Shown: positions 11,211-22,420, counted from the first letter of the stretch. The stretch: 64,000 nucleotides of DNA from Polyodon spathula (GCF_017654505.1 NC_054534.1:15509693-15573692), one strand, 5' to 3'. The notes: generated from the sequence alone by a model not told the origin. Numbers and translations are program-made.

Positions 11211-12835
11211 CTCTGGAAAAAATTAAGAGACCACTGCAAATTTTTCTTAAATCAGCATCTCTACATATATGGCAGCCATTCCATTCCAGTGTCTGTTGAA
11301 TTCCAACACAGGCACACCGCATTCTACTGAATGGGGTACTGATTAGGGGATCACCTGAACTAAATCTTATTTAATGAGGAAAAGTATAAAAACCACTCCT
11401 GTGGTCATCACTATCCTCTTGCAATAGGACCAGCTGGATGGCAAAACAGTGCTAGTAGTACCTCAAAAGTAATTGGAATCAAAAAATAACTATTGACCAT
11501 GCCCAAAGAGTTGAAAAGGAAAGTTTTGAGTGAGGAAAAGAAGGGTTCAATTCTGGCTTTACTGGCAGAGAGATACAGTGAGCGTCGGGTTGCTTCCATC
11601 CTTAAAATTTCAAAGATGGCGGTTCATAAGAACAAGGTCAAGCAGCACACGTTGGGGACAACAAAGCTGCAGAATGGCAGGGGGCAAAAACGACTCTCCA
11701 CTGACTGGGATGACCGCCAACTCATTCGAATGTCACTCAGCAACCGTAGGATGACATCAAGTAACCTACAAAAAGAATGGCAAATGGCAGCTGGGGTGAA
11801 GTGCACGGCGAGGACGGTTCGAAACAGGCTCCTAGGGGCAGGGCTGAAGTCGTGCAAAGCTAGAAAAAAGCCCTTCATCAATGAGAAGCAAAGAAGAGCC
11901 AGGCTGAGGTTTGCAAAAGACCATAAGGATTGGACCGTAGAAGACTGGAGTAAGGTCATCTTCTCTGATGAGTCCAATTTTCAGCTTTGCCCAACACCTG
12001 GTCGTCTAATGGTTAGACGGAGACCTGGAGAGGCCTACAAGCCACAGTGTCTCGCACCCACTGTGAAATGTGGTGGAGGATCGGTGATGATCTGGGGGTG
12101 CTTCAGCAAGGCTGGAATCGGGCAAATTTGTCTTTGTGAAGGACGCGTGAATCAAGTCATACAAGGTTGTCCTGGAAGAAAACTTGCTTCCTTCTGCTCT
12201 GACAATGTTCCCCAACTCTGAGGATTGGTTTTTCCAGCAGGACAATGCTCCATGCCACACAGCCAGGTCAATCAAGGTGTGGATGGAGGACCACCAGTTC
12301 AAGACCCTATCATGGCCAGCCCAATCTCCAGATCTGAACCCCATTGAAAACCTCTGGAATGTGATCAAGAGGAAGATGGATGGTCACAAGCCATCAAACA
12401 AAGCCGAGCTGCTTGAATTTTTGCGCCAGGAGTGGCATAAAGTCACCAAACATCAATGTGAAAAACTGGTGGAGAGCATGTCAAGATGCATGAATGCTGT
12501 GCTTGAAAATCAGGGTTATTCCACCAAATATTGATTTCTGAACTCTTCCTAAGTTAAAACATTAGTATTGTGTTGTTTAAAAATGAATATGAACTTATTT
12601 TCTTTGCATTATTCGAGGTCTGACAACACTGCATCTTTTTTGTTATTTCGACCAGTTGTCATTTTCTGCAAATAAATGCTCTAAATGACAATATTTTTAT
12701 TTGGAATTTGGGAGAAATGTTGTCAGTAGTTTATAGAATAAAACAAAAATGTTCATTTTACCCAAACACATACCTATAAATAGTAAAACCAGAGAAACTG
12801 ATAATTTTGCAGTGGTCTCTTAATTTTTTCCAGCG

Positions 12836-12838
<3 letters not shown>
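11208..12838 (+). mobile_element. Tc1-like transposon copy B, full length with both TIRs
   Basis: The left end is CAGCTCTGGAAAAAATTAAG and the right end is its inverted partner CAGCGCTGGAAAAAATTAAG. Similarity continues through GAGACCACTGCAAA, about 34 bases with one mismatch. TA dinucleotides flank both ends. The length of 1631 bp and the single plus-strand transposase gene are normal for Tc1. It is the best-preserved element in the window. Its family differs from copies A, C and D. Confidence 0.95.
11493..12534 (+). pseudogene. Tc1 transposase (DD34E), one frameshift
   Basis: The reading frame opens with MPKELKRK and an N-terminal helix-turn-helix region (about residues 5-60: KRKVLSEEKKGSILALLAER, then ASILKISKMAVHK). 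A second DNA-binding part follows (about 65-125). The DDE catalytic domain starts at VIFSDESNF with the first Asp near nucleotide 11967. After GGGSVMIWGCF a small indel near 12159 changes frame. The second part has FFQQDNAPCH (Asp near 12241) and [11 protein letters not shown], where the Glu is 35 residues on, giving DD34E. It ends GYSTKY plus stop. About 345 codons is the usual length. Apart from the indel I see no stop codon in the two parts, so inactivation looks recent, or it could be a sequencing artefact. Confidence 0.93.

Positions 12839-12905
<67 letters not shown>
12839..12905. repeat. (TA)n microsatellite, right flank of Tc1 copy B
   Basis: About 33 TA units begin directly at the right terminus of the Tc1 element. 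Confidence 0.95.
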
Positions 12906-12909
<4 letters not shown>

Positions 12910-13099
12910 AAGTAGTATATTACACATACAGTTCAACTGTGAGTATTCATTACTGTCATCAACAAGACCTTAGCTTTAATACATTATTTTACTGTTTAAT
13001 ATCCCACACTCATACTTTATTAAGTAACATGTACAGCCACGGACACACCAAGACTCAGAGACTGTTGATCGAAAGGGTCCATTGAGTTTTGGAATTGTC

Positions 13100-13856
13100 A
13101 TAATAGAGTGTTCAAATGTGGGGGCTGTTGATTTGAACTGCGTATGCCCAGAATACATTTCTAAAACTTTAATCACTGACAGACAACATGTTTTCAATGT
13201 TGTTGTTATGCTCAAGAACTTGTACATTGGCTGTAAAAGGCTAAGCAAGCTTGAAGTATAGCCTGTGGTCTGCCATTCATCAGGAACTTCAGTCAGTCTG
13301 TGTTTTATCCCTGCTGCAACTGGGTACAAAGAACTAGCCATATTTTTTCTCTGCACTCAAAAGTACTGTAGCCAGTTTGAATGGCTGTAGCAGAGGCAGT
13401 ATCTCAGCCATTTGTTTCCAGTGCTCAGTTGTGAGATCTAAAGTAGCTGCATCACAATTTGTGGTCAAATCTGGGTTTGACAAAACAGCAACAACTGGCC
13501 ATTTTAATTTAAGAAGGCATTCAAACATATAATACACTGTATTCCACCTTGTTTGTACGTCCTGTATTAACTTGAGTGGTGCTTTTTCTGTGTTCAGCAT
13601 TTCTGTTTGTTTCCTATTTAAAGCACTTGTTGCCATCTCACTCTTTTTAAAATGTGCAACCAGTCTCCTTGCTGCTGCCACTAACGTCTGCACTTGTCAT
13701 ACATCAACTTTCTTTCCAAAATAAGCTGTCACTTTGTTGTATTTTGTCGGGTGCTGTCTTACTAAATGAGCCCACAGGTTGGTGGTATTGCCACAGAAGC
13801 TCATTAAAACTCCACAAACAGCGCATTTTACCTTTCATTTTGTTCTTTTGTAAAAA
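13100..13856 (-). pseudogene. hAT-type transposase remnant with BED zinc finger
   Basis: On the minus strand, positions 13825-13697 encode a BED-type zinc finger: CAVC (the C-x2-C pair), TNLWAHL, then a second His in VRQHP, ending KKVDV and a TGA at 13697-13699. In the same frame after this stop comes a hAT catalytic-region segment (13693-13334) with RRLVAHFKKSEMAT, KLIQDVQTRWNTVYYM (the conserved TRWNS-like block) and LLQPFKLAT. A frame change near 13345 leads to YPVAAGIKHRL and LLQPMYKFL. In the usual protein several hundred residues separate the BED finger from the TRWN block, so the middle is deleted. The RNase-H-fold residues upstream of TRWN are missing. It resembles ZBED-like hAT proteins. 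Confidence 0.8.
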
Positions 13857-14013
13857 AAAACAAAAAACAAAAAAAAAAAAAAAAACTTCCAAACATCTGA
13901 CCGCATTATTTTAAATAAAATTAAATAAACAATTTAAAATCTGATCCCGAAATGCGGCTTACCTCTAATCTCTTCTCTAAGGGTTTTTTTTTTGTTTTTT
14001 TTTGCATGCTTAA
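13857..14013. other. Poly-A/poly-T rich spacer
   Basis: An A-rich tract at about 13850-13885 and T-rich runs at 13984-14003. It may include the 5' end of the hAT remnant, but no terminus was identified. Confidence 0.4.
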
Positions 14014-14095
14014 GGCCTTTGCACATTGAATCCGTTCCGTCATTTAGAATCCGTCATCCGAAAAAGTCTTCTGTCAATCTATTGCACACTAGATG

Positions 14096-14178
<83 letters not shown>

Positions 14179-14885
14179 TATTACACACCACAGTTGTCAT
14201 AGCATCAGGAACCATATGACCAATATTTAATTTTTCAAGACTTGCTCCTGTAATAAATATATCCAAAAGTTGGGTAGCTAGCAGAGCTACCGAAAATACT
14301 TTCATGACTTTCATGTACTGCCCCTCTTTTCTGACTGTTCAGTCCTGACCACTCTTGCCCTGCCATGCTTCTTTCTCTGATATGTCTCCAGGTTAGGCTA
14401 TTGTTTCTTTACTCGCTCGAATACAATTTAAATAAAAATTATATCTTTGTAATAACCTATACTGCACAAAATCCATGTGTTTATGTATGCTGTCAGTTAA
14501 TAATTTCAAGTACTATAATACATATAATTCATGCCTAAGTCTGTGGCAATGTCTTTCCATATTTCTTTTTTTTTTTTCAGTCTTTCTAATCTTTGTTGGA
14601 TTTATCATAAAGTAATTTTTGTTTGGCGACACACACGATTAGAGTTTTCCATTTTGTTCAGGGAACTGCAAGAATCCATGTCGTTTTTAATTGTTCAATG
14701 TATTTTTTAATGCACGTCAAACTGGATCAAATCGAACTTGTTTCAATGCTAAAATTGACGCATCACCGCCGCGCGACAACTATGGACTTAGTGTGCAAGG
14801 TGCAATAGCGAATGCACATGATAGTTTTTTTAAGTTTAGACGAATGTTAAATTCGGATGGGTTATCAATCCAGTGTGCAAAGGCC
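14014..14885. mobile_element. Non-autonomous DNA transposon with GGCCTTTGCACA TIRs
   Basis: GGCCTTTGCACATTGAAT at 14014 is the inverted partner of ATCCAGTGTGCAAAGGCC ending at 14885, with two mismatches in 18. Further inward, ATTCGGATGG on the right pairs loosely with CCGTCATCCG on the left. Flanks are TAA (left) and TTT (right); a GGCC start with a TWA target would suggest PIF/Harbinger, but the duplication is imperfect. It contains no transposase and a long internal (TA)n, so it is a MITE-like derivative. Class is inference. Confidence 0.6.
14097..14168. repeat. (TA)n microsatellite inside the TIR element
   Basis: About 36 TA units followed by a short CACA stretch. Confidence 0.95.
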
Positions 14886-14926
14886 TTTACCCTGAAAACG
14901 TATGTGCTGCGTAGTGGGCAGCGAGG

Positions 14927-14927
<1 letters not shown>

Positions 14928-14977
<50 letters not shown>
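14928..14977. repeat. (TTA)n microsatellite
   Basis: About 16 TTA units, which give the poly-Leu and poly-Asn runs in the overlapping ORFs. It sits about 40 bp beyond the right terminus of the preceding element. Confidence 0.95.
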
Positions 14978-15163
14978 TAAAGGAACCAAAGGAAAGGCAA
15001 GGAATAAGAGTGTAGGTTTATATTTTGTCGGTCCTAATAATGAACTGATAGATGCAGTTTTTTTTTTTCCAACCATCCAGCGATTTGATGCATTGTCCCA
15101 GCCCTACTAGTAACAGTACCATCTACCTGTAGACTCCTCTGGTTTGTAAATAACACCTGTTTG

Positions 15164-15275
15164 AGTCTAAGCTGTGGCAGTCTAAGGACAACAAGTCCAA
15201 GGGCAGTCTGAGCTGTGGCAGTCTAAGAACCAAAAGTCCAAGTGCAGTCTGAGCTATGGCAGTCCAAGTGAGGAC
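15164..15275. repeat. 41-bp minisatellite, about 2.7 units
   Basis: Units start at 15164, 15205 and 15246. Each begins AGTCTRAGCTRTGGCAGTC and the complete ones end AGTCCAAGKGC. The last unit is partial. Confidence 0.9.
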
Positions 15276-15559
15276 AGGTAGAGCAAGGACCTTTTGCTTT
15301 TCAAAATCTCTCCCATTGACTACTAGAGGCCTCACTCCAACTCTTAACATTAGCTATATTTAAGTAACTTTATTAAAGGTGGTGTTTTAATTGGGTGATC
15401 CACTGTTGTGCTTAGTACCAGGTGAGTGGTTAAACTGAACATAGGTTGATTTGCAATGTGATTGTTTCCACACAGCTTTTATAGTTGTGTGATCCCATTG
15501 AAGTGCATTAAAACTATTGTCTTAGCGCACAGCAGCAGCTTTTAACCAGTTCCCTTGCA
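15276..15559. other. Intergenic sequence, nothing recognised
   Basis: Spacer between the minisatellite and the LINE fragment. Confidence 0.5.
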
Positions 15560-15895
15560 AAGTGGGGGTGCAAGGAGAGGCTGTTGGAGAAAATCTGAAC
15601 CTAGCAGCAATCTGGAAGACATCAATTACGGGACAGGTCTGTACTCTCCCACTAATACTGTACCCTGTTATTCTGTCCTCCCATCCTGTCATCTCTCCGC
15701 CGCTGCTCCCCCCTCTAACCAGTGCCCTCTGGAACTGTTACTAATCTACAAACAAAACTGATTTCATCTCTGCCTTTGCCTCCCACCCTCTCTCTTGATC
15801 TCACTGAAACCTGACTCTCTCCTGATAACACTGTAACTCCTGCTGCCCTGTCCTCTCTTAACACAAGTATAGGGATTTTAATTGGTGGAAGGAAT
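15560..15895 (+). pseudogene. LINE endonuclease, N-terminal fragment
   Basis: Decayed start of an AP-endonuclease (EEP) domain of a non-LTR retrotransposon. In one frame PPLTSALWNC is followed by FISAFASHPLS. After a frame change come SLDLTET, a stop where Trp is expected, then LSPDNTVTPAALSSLN. The TETWLSP pattern, with the catalytic Glu, is diagnostic for LINE endonucleases. Sequence beyond 15895 shows no further similarity, so the copy was truncated. Its family differs from the LINE at 21.4 kb. Confidence 0.65.
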
Positions 15896-16450
15896 ACATT
15901 CAACAAAACATAATTTGAAGTTTAAAATCTAGTGTTTTGTAATTAAACAAACAAATAATAATTGTACAAGCACAATAACACACAATGTAACAATGTGAAG
16001 TTGTCATAACATAAACCTTCTGTGGTATGTGGAAGGCACTTGACGTGGTGGTCTGACACATGATGACCACCCTGTCGTGTGTTATTGTTTATTTAGACTC
16101 TTTCTCATTCACGTTAGTAATGCCAATATGGAGCCCTATCTTTGTGACAAAGCTTCACTCATAATCCAAGGCTCTGTTCTATCTAGACTCGGCAACCGTA
16201 ATTCCATGCAAACCTGCCCTCTATACTGCAGCTGGTGCAGAATTAAGTAACACACCAGCTCAGGTCCCTGGATTTCTAATTTCAAACAAAGCGCTACCAA
16301 TCTGCCTGACTAAATGTTATACAATATCGTACTGAAAATATACCCCATAACACAGACGCAAATGTCCTGTTATTTCACGATGACTTGTTGCTATTCATTA
16401 GCAGAGCAAAAAGATATCTACCTTTGCGTTATTATTTTAAATTACAAGTA
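15896..16450. other. Intergenic sequence, nothing recognised
   Basis: AT-rich, no motif seen. Confidence 0.55.
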
Positions 16451-16682
16451 CAGGCGATCCTCGATTTATGACGCACGGCACTTACAACTCTTTTGCATTA
16501 TTACCCTGCTTCGACTTTACGACATCGATACGGCATTTACGACACAGCGAGACCGGAGCCATTCGTCATATGCGCATGCTCGGTGTCCGAACCGCAGTAC
16601 CTGTCGTGGTCGTCCTGACTCAGTCTAGTGGGTTTTCTGTATTTTGATTTTTTTTTTTAAAGCATGTAACTGTTTTTTTTTA

Positions 16683-16734
<52 letters not shown>

Positions 16735-17124
16735 TTATCATTATTTGCCGTTAACAATGGCTAATAAGAGCAATTGACTCAAAACGAAACCTAATCTGTG
16801 AACTCTGTCACATGATGAGGGGCTTAACTTCAAGAGATCGTATTTCCTGCTAGGAGTACCACATACACTCTCCGAACACGTCATTGGAAAGCCCAGAGTC
16901 TGTACTTTTAAACAAGCCAGGTCGGTGTCTGAGTAATATGCGTGTAACCTCCGGGTTGAGTGCACAGAGTTAAATAAATGTTTGCATGAGTACAATATAA
17001 CAGGTCATTTTTGTATCTGGCTGAAGAGTCAGGAACGTAACCTCAATTTATCACATCGTTCCTATGGGAAAATGTGCTTCGGCTTACAACGCGACTATCA
17101 GGAACCAAGTGGGAGGACTGCCTG
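16451..17124. mobile_element. Tigger/pogo-like non-autonomous element
   Basis: The left end CAGGCGATCCTCG and the inverted right end CAGGCAGTCCTCC lie next to TA dinucleotides at 16449-16450 and 17125-17126. The CAGGCRRTCCTC terminus followed by a TTTATGAC or TTGTAAGC region is typical of Tigger (pogo) elements. The 674-bp interior has no transposase and holds a (TTA)n array (16684-16735), so it is deleted and would depend on a helper. Confidence 0.75.
16684..16735. repeat. (TTA)n microsatellite inside the Tigger-like element
   Basis: About 17 TTA units. Confidence 0.95.
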
Positions 17125-17126
17125 TA

Positions 17127-17969
17127 TAGTGATTGAGTTTTTGGATCCCAAGCAAATGCCTTTCTTATACAGGGGTGTAGGATACTGTGCTGTCGTTGTG
17201 CTTTCCTTTGAGACCACAGCTCCTATGGATAATGCTGTCCTGTTTTTCTTTTTGTTTTTTTAAAGTTTATTTATTTAGTCTTGAGATTTGTTTTCCGCCA
17301 TATTTTGTTTCCCTGTTGATCCCCAGATGACACTGCATTTGTGTTAAAAAAAACAAAGAAGATAAATATCGGGATCAATTCATAGTCTTTCTTTTTTGGT
17401 ATCCACTCCTAAATGTTTTATCTTTTTATTGTTTTGCATGGAAACAAATGTTGTCATTTCAAAAAACAAGAATTGCAATCCATTTCATCATATCCATTTC
17501 TTACAATAGTGGAATTCAATAACCACAATCACTAAGGTCTATTCCCCTTGGTCTTTCCTAAAAATGGGTTTTATTAACTTCATTACTGTAAGCATATCAC
17601 ATTCTCTGCTTCACCTGGGTATACTAAATATGTGTTCACTGCTTGAACACAGTGGAGTTAAAAGATCATTCTTTGACTAGAACCTATTCGTTGTCCCAGT
17701 ATGTATATGTTACGGTAAAAGTCAGAATCTGGTAAATCTTGTTTTACCAGTAGCTCTCATCGATTTGTAATTTGGTAAATGTCCATTAACAGGTCTTAAA
17801 TTTTCTGACGCATTTACCAAATGCTTTTTGGTAAGGCACTTCCGTGAACCGACAAGAACTTAAATGTCATTTAATGTCCATTTCGTAGAATCTTGTTTAT
17901 TTTCTGTACATTTACTGCTGCACCGTGGTACATGTCAACATAAACGGTCATTTAAACTCTTCTAGAAAG

Positions 17970-17970
<1 letters not shown>
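17127..17970. other. Intergenic sequence with inverted GGTAAA/TTTACC words
   Basis: Between 17713 and 17835 GGTAAA appears repeatedly along with its complement TTTACC (for example GGTAAATG and CATTTACC), suggesting an old fold-back repeat. No boundaries were defined. The rest is featureless. Confidence 0.4.

Positions 17971-18033
<63 letters not shown>
17971..18033. repeat. (TA)n microsatellite
   Basis: About 31 TA units followed by a short (CATA) stretch. Confidence 0.95.
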
Positions 18034-18040
<7 letters not shown>

Positions 18041-18255
18041 CATACATACATATTATAAATCATATATATGATTTTAAATGGTGGTTTGTACCCTGAAAGT
18101 TCATATTTGACTAATTTTCAATTTGCAACTGCAGTGTTATTTTGTGACAGCTACTAATAACATAAATCACCAACCATTGGGAAATACGTTTGGTTAAATG
18201 TTCAACTGTGCAGTGACACAAGGACTACATTTTCAGCAAGATTATTGTTACTTGC

Positions 18256-18862
18256 TATGACAAAGTGCCCGCCTGTGTGTATTTTCTGTTATATGTTGTG
18301 TGTGGTGTGTTAAATGTTGGTGTATAGTTATTGGTACACGGGATATAAAAGGGTCTGTAACACAAGTGTTTAAAATGTATATTTGTATTTAGACACGAGG
18401 ATTGCACAGCACTTCAAGTGCAAGTAAAATTTAATATGTGAGCATAGGGAATTGCACTTTATTAGTTCACGTGCAGTTGTACCGCGACTCCAATTGAATG
18501 ATTGATTAGAGGTTGAGTCTCGGTACAGCTGCATAAAAGCATCATGTTTTCACATACTCGTGGTTGTGTGTTCGGTGAGTGGAGAACGGGATAGGGGATG
18601 GAGGTAATAGTGAAAAATTGTAAGAATAATAGTTAAAATATCTGCTCACCCTGTTTTGTTTAGTGTTAGTCCGTTTTTGTTTGTCTATTTATTTTGGCGA
18701 CTGTGCCGTGTCCTTTTTATGTTTGTTACAACCGTTTCTTTTCTGTTCTGTTTATTAAATGCTGAGCGAAAGCATTCGCTCAGCTCCACCAAACTCCACC
18801 TCTCTGTCGTTTTATTTCCTGCTTCTGGTCAGACGTCACCCACTCCAGACGTCTTTGTGACA
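18256..18862 (+). mobile_element. Solo-LTR-like unit, 607 bp, 5-bp target duplication
   Basis: The unit starts TATGACAAAG and ends CTTTGTGACA, short imperfect inverted ends consistent with TG...CA after one change at the start. The five bases CTTGC flank it on both sides (18251-18255 and 18863-18867). Inside are GGATATAAAAGGG near 18340, a second GCATAAAAGC near 18530, and TTATTAAATG near 18752, followed at once by the hairpin GCTGAGCGAA/TTCGCTCAGC with a 4-base loop. Promoter, polyadenylation-type signal and 5-bp duplication together fit a solo LTR. No internal retroelement sequence and no second LTR is nearby. Family unknown. Confidence 0.65.
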
Positions 18863-18867
18863 CTTGC

Positions 18868-19755
18868 ATAATAATCTGATCCCATTAAGGCATAACATAA
18901 TCAAGGCTTTAAGGTTTACCAGTAGAGCCACAGTCATTGAAAGTTAACCTTATGCCCCAGTATTGTTTGTATATCATGCTATTTTAATGCACCTGTCACT
19001 GGAACATGCTCACAAATCCCTTATTGTTGGCTATGGATTTGTTTAATACACTTCATCCCAAGGGCTAAAATACATTGGTATTACTTAATCCTACACAGTT
19101 TACATTTTATATTAGCATATATCAGTATAAACAAGAAAACAAAAATAGTTTCAAGGTTTGTAGCTGTAGGTTATACAGTTTTTTTTGTTTGTTTGTTTAT
19201 TTTTTTAAATAAACAATTAACTGATTATTGCTTAATCTACAAAAAAAACAATATATCAGTGAAAACATGCATTGCCCCTGAAGGGAAGAGACGGGTATAT
19301 ATGAAAAATCAACTTTGTTTTCTGACAAACAAAAAATCCCCAGACATTGACAGTTATGGGGCCTTATTTATAAGCTTTAATGGTTTCTGACTTTAAAAGG
19401 GAATCTCATCCAGTAGCTTTTACAGGAATGCTGAGATTCCTTTGAAGGCACTCCTGTGTGTCAATAAAGTTTATGACCTTCCAGGGAAGAAACAGTTAGT
19501 GTTGCACCAAATCACTGAGCACCTGTGTATTAATCGGTACGATTTATTAGTTATGGGACTGTCCTCTTTAAAATCTATTTGAAATTGATGCCTGGATTAA
19601 ACCTGAGATGGTAAAGCTTGAGTAATGTTTCATAGACCAGTAATGACTTACAATATACCAGAATTATACAATACCAAATATCTGTAAATTATTAGGACAT
19701 GCTACAAGTAACATCTTATCAGAATGGACACGTATTCAAAATCTTACTGTAATAC
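18868..19755. other. Intergenic sequence, nothing recognised
   Basis: AT-rich, no element or exon detected. Confidence 0.55.
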
Positions 19756-19930
19756 ACTTTTTTACACAGAGAATTGTGGGAACCTGTAACCAACGCCACA
19801 GTAATGTTGTTGAAGCTGACATCCTGGGATCCTTCAAGAAGCTGCTTGATGAGATTCTGGGATCAATAAGCTACTAACAACCAAACAAGCAGGATGGGCC
19901 GAATGACCTCTCTTATGTTCTTATGAGATA
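19756..19930 (+). mobile_element. LINE (L2/CR1-like) 3' end fragment
   Basis: A plus-strand frame reads FFTQRIVGT, then VVEADILGSFKKLLDEI, close to the last residues of L2/CR1-type ORF2 (FF..R.V..WN.LP..VV.A.....FK..LD). The 3' UTR has GGGCCGAATGACCTCTC and ends in the octamer repeat TTCTTATG TTCTTATG, which acts as the tail in this LINE group. A 5'-truncated copy under 200 bp, normal for aborted target-primed reverse transcription. Confidence 0.8.
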
Positions 19931-21120
19931 ATCAGACAATACATACACTAGTTTGATTGGTGGCCATATTAGGAGCTGTAACGCATATGTCATGTCTGAG
20001 ATAAAATTAATAGTTTGTGGCAATTGTTATTTCTCATGAAGTTAGAAAAGCAGGGTATATTTTAACATGACGAGGTAGCAAACAATAGCTTTGTCGAAAA
20101 CAGGGTACACTTCAATACATTTTGATAGTACCCCGATCGAAAAAGACCCAATCTGCCCTTTTTTAAAGACATTCTACTTTTACAATAAGTGAAATATCAA
20201 ACAAAATAAAAACATAAATAAATGCACAAATAACGACAGGCATGTGAAATGTCCCCTTGTACTGGACAGAGCGATCTTTAACAGAAATATTTCTGGTGTT
20301 TGATGCAGCTGGTGGCTTTTTCGTTACATGCTGTATTTATTTTTAAGTGATAAAAATATGTATATTTACACCACACTATTATTTCAGAAATGGTCATTTT
20401 CACTGGGAACTACATGGAAATGGGTACATTTCATGGAAATTGTTATAAGGGTAAACAGTAAGCAGGATGCAAGTAGATTTTAAATTAAAACAGTCACACA
20501 ATGTATTTTCTCTAATTAAATGTAGTTTAAGTCAATTAATGTATTAAGTAGGAATACAAATAATTTATATCAGTGTGATGCAATACAGACATGTCTGTTC
20601 AACAAAGACATTCTTTGAATCCAAATACCCAGTCATTAGAATTCTGTATGCATCTGGGGGTGTTACTGCCTGAAGGCAGTATGTGACAAGAATATAAGAC
20701 TTTATATATCCCTTTCTATCAAAGTCATTAACAGAGACTTTGTAGCGTGGTGTGCTTAGTGTTTTATGTTAACATTCCTCAGACATTCCCACTTGGAAAC
20801 AACTATTGAATGCACATTGAAATAGGCACACATGTTGCATAGTTTTAAGAGATCAGCAAGGGAAAAAGTCTTCAGGTGAATTGCTAATGTTTACCCTTTC
20901 ACTGCTGTTTTTTTTTTAATTTCTATGCTATGAATTATTCAAATAAGGCATTTAAAAAGTGCATTGTTTATGAACAATAATACAGTTTGAAATAAATATT
21001 TCCCATGTTGTTGATTTCATTAAATATATTTGATATCTGAATATCAAATAATTTTTTTTAGTCAAAACAAAAAACTTTAGGGTATATTAAATCTAAATTC
21101 TGTGCGCTGCCTTCACTAAG
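19931..21120. other. Intergenic sequence, nothing recognised
   Basis: About 1.2 kb of AT-rich DNA without recognisable features. Confidence 0.6.
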
Positions 21121-21124
21121 GCAA

Positions 21125-21257
21125 GATACATGTTGGTATTAAAACAAAAATTCCCAATGCCACCCATTGTATAGACAGGACGGACTGAACTTAAATAAAA
21201 AGGGAACCAATCTACTTGGAGAAAAGATCCTCGAGCAGGTTCAGAAGCAATTAAACT
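21125..21257 (+). pseudogene. LINE ORF1, C-terminal end
   Basis: A plus-strand frame gives PLYRQDGLNLNKKGTNLL, continues GEKILEQVQKQLN and ends at a TAG (21255-21257). DGxxLNxxG with Asp close to the C-terminus is the end of the esterase-like ORF1 proteins of CR1/L2 LINEs; the catalytic His position appears to be Asn here. It lies about 100 bp before ORF2 on the same strand, as expected for one LINE. The upstream part of ORF1 was not found. Confidence 0.65.
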
Positions 21258-21262
21258 AGAAA

Positions 21263-21285
21263 GGGGGGGGGGGGGGGGGGGGGGG
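21263..21285 (+). repeat. Poly-G tract, 23 G
   Basis: An uninterrupted run of 23 guanines between the end of LINE ORF1 and the start of ORF2. It is the longest G run in the window and could form a G-quadruplex. Its exact length may be unreliable. Confidence 0.9.
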
Positions 21286-21354
21286 AAGCAACAAAAAAAC
21301 AGAAGGGAGACTGCATCAAAACAAGGACAACAACTCAGGTAAGACAACCATTAA

Positions 21355-22420
21355 ATGTATCTAAATGCTAGAAGTATCAGAAACAAAATTTTAGAACTTG
21401 AAGCTACTGCACTAACAAGTAACTATGATGTGATAGGTGTTACAGAAACTTGGTTGTCTGAGAGTGATGGGGACGAATATAATATTTGTGGGTATACACT
21501 GTATAGGAAAGACAGGCAGGACAGAAGAGGTGGAGGGGTAGCGCTATAAATAAGAAACAGTCTTGAAGCCCAGGTGTTAAACCTGGACAAAGAAAATAAA
21601 GCTGAATCAGTATGGGTCAGAATAACGGACAAAAATTCAAAGGGCATAATTATAGGAGCATGCTATAGACCGCCAGATTCAGATGGTGAGCAAAATAATC
21701 TGTTATACAATGACATTAGAAATGCGTGTAGTAAAGGAGAAGCCATACTAATGGGGGATTTCAACTTCCCCCATATAAAATGGGAAAACCCAATGGGTAG
21801 CACAATGGACAAAATTGAAATGGTGGAAATGACAAATGACTGCTTCCTAACATGACTAGAGGGAAGGCATGCCTTGATTTAGTCTTTTCAAATAACAAAG
21901 ACAGAATAAGTAAAACAGAGGTCAGAGAACCACTAGCAAACTCAGACCACAAGATGGTCTCATTTGAAGTGCTTTTTAAACCCCCCAAAGTAATGTCTAA
22001 AGCTAAGGTTTACAATTTTAGAAAAGCAAACTATGAAGGTATGAAACAGAGGCTAACAGAAGTAGATTGTAGTAAAATAGAGAAAACATCCACAGAAAAA
22101 GGATGGCTGTTCTTCAAAAAGGATGGCGCAAAACAATTACATCCCTAAAGTAGACAAATCTAATGTAAAACTAAATTGCCAAAATGGTTTAATAGATCAA
22201 TTTAAAAAAAAATATTCAGCGAAAAAAGGTACTTTACAGAGCATTAAAAAGGGACCAAAAACAAAGTACACAGAACTGCAAACTCAAGTCAGAAAGGAAG
22301 TTAGAAAGGCCAAGAGAGAAATAGAAATGAACATTACTAAGTGGGCTAAAACCAATTCCAAATGTTTTTCCAAAATTACAACAGGAAGAGAACATTCAAA
22401 GAGGAGGTTAAATGTCTAAA
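21355..22420 (+). pseudogene. CR1/L2-type LINE ORF2, endonuclease and linker only
   Basis: ORF2 of a non-LTR retrotransposon. Its AP-endonuclease would nick target DNA to prime reverse transcription. Visible motifs in order: LNARSIRNK (Asn), VIGVTETWL (catalytic Glu, near 21438-21464), RKDRQDRRGGGVALYI with one stop at 21547, IIIGACYRPP, ILMGDFNFPHIKW (Asp and Asn), then after a frame change near 21855 TRGKACLDLVFSN and LANSDHKMVSFEV (the SDH catalytic block). The linker (about 21985-22420) has KVYNFRKANYEGMKQRL and a basic region. The reverse transcriptase should follow but the sequence is lost just before a Harbinger element. A few stops and frame changes mark it as dead but not ancient. 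Confidence 0.88.

Noticed and set aside
14691..15110. 139-codon ORF with a poly-Leu run
   Set aside because: It spans the (TTA)n microsatellite and the end of a TIR element; the ORF is produced by the repeat.
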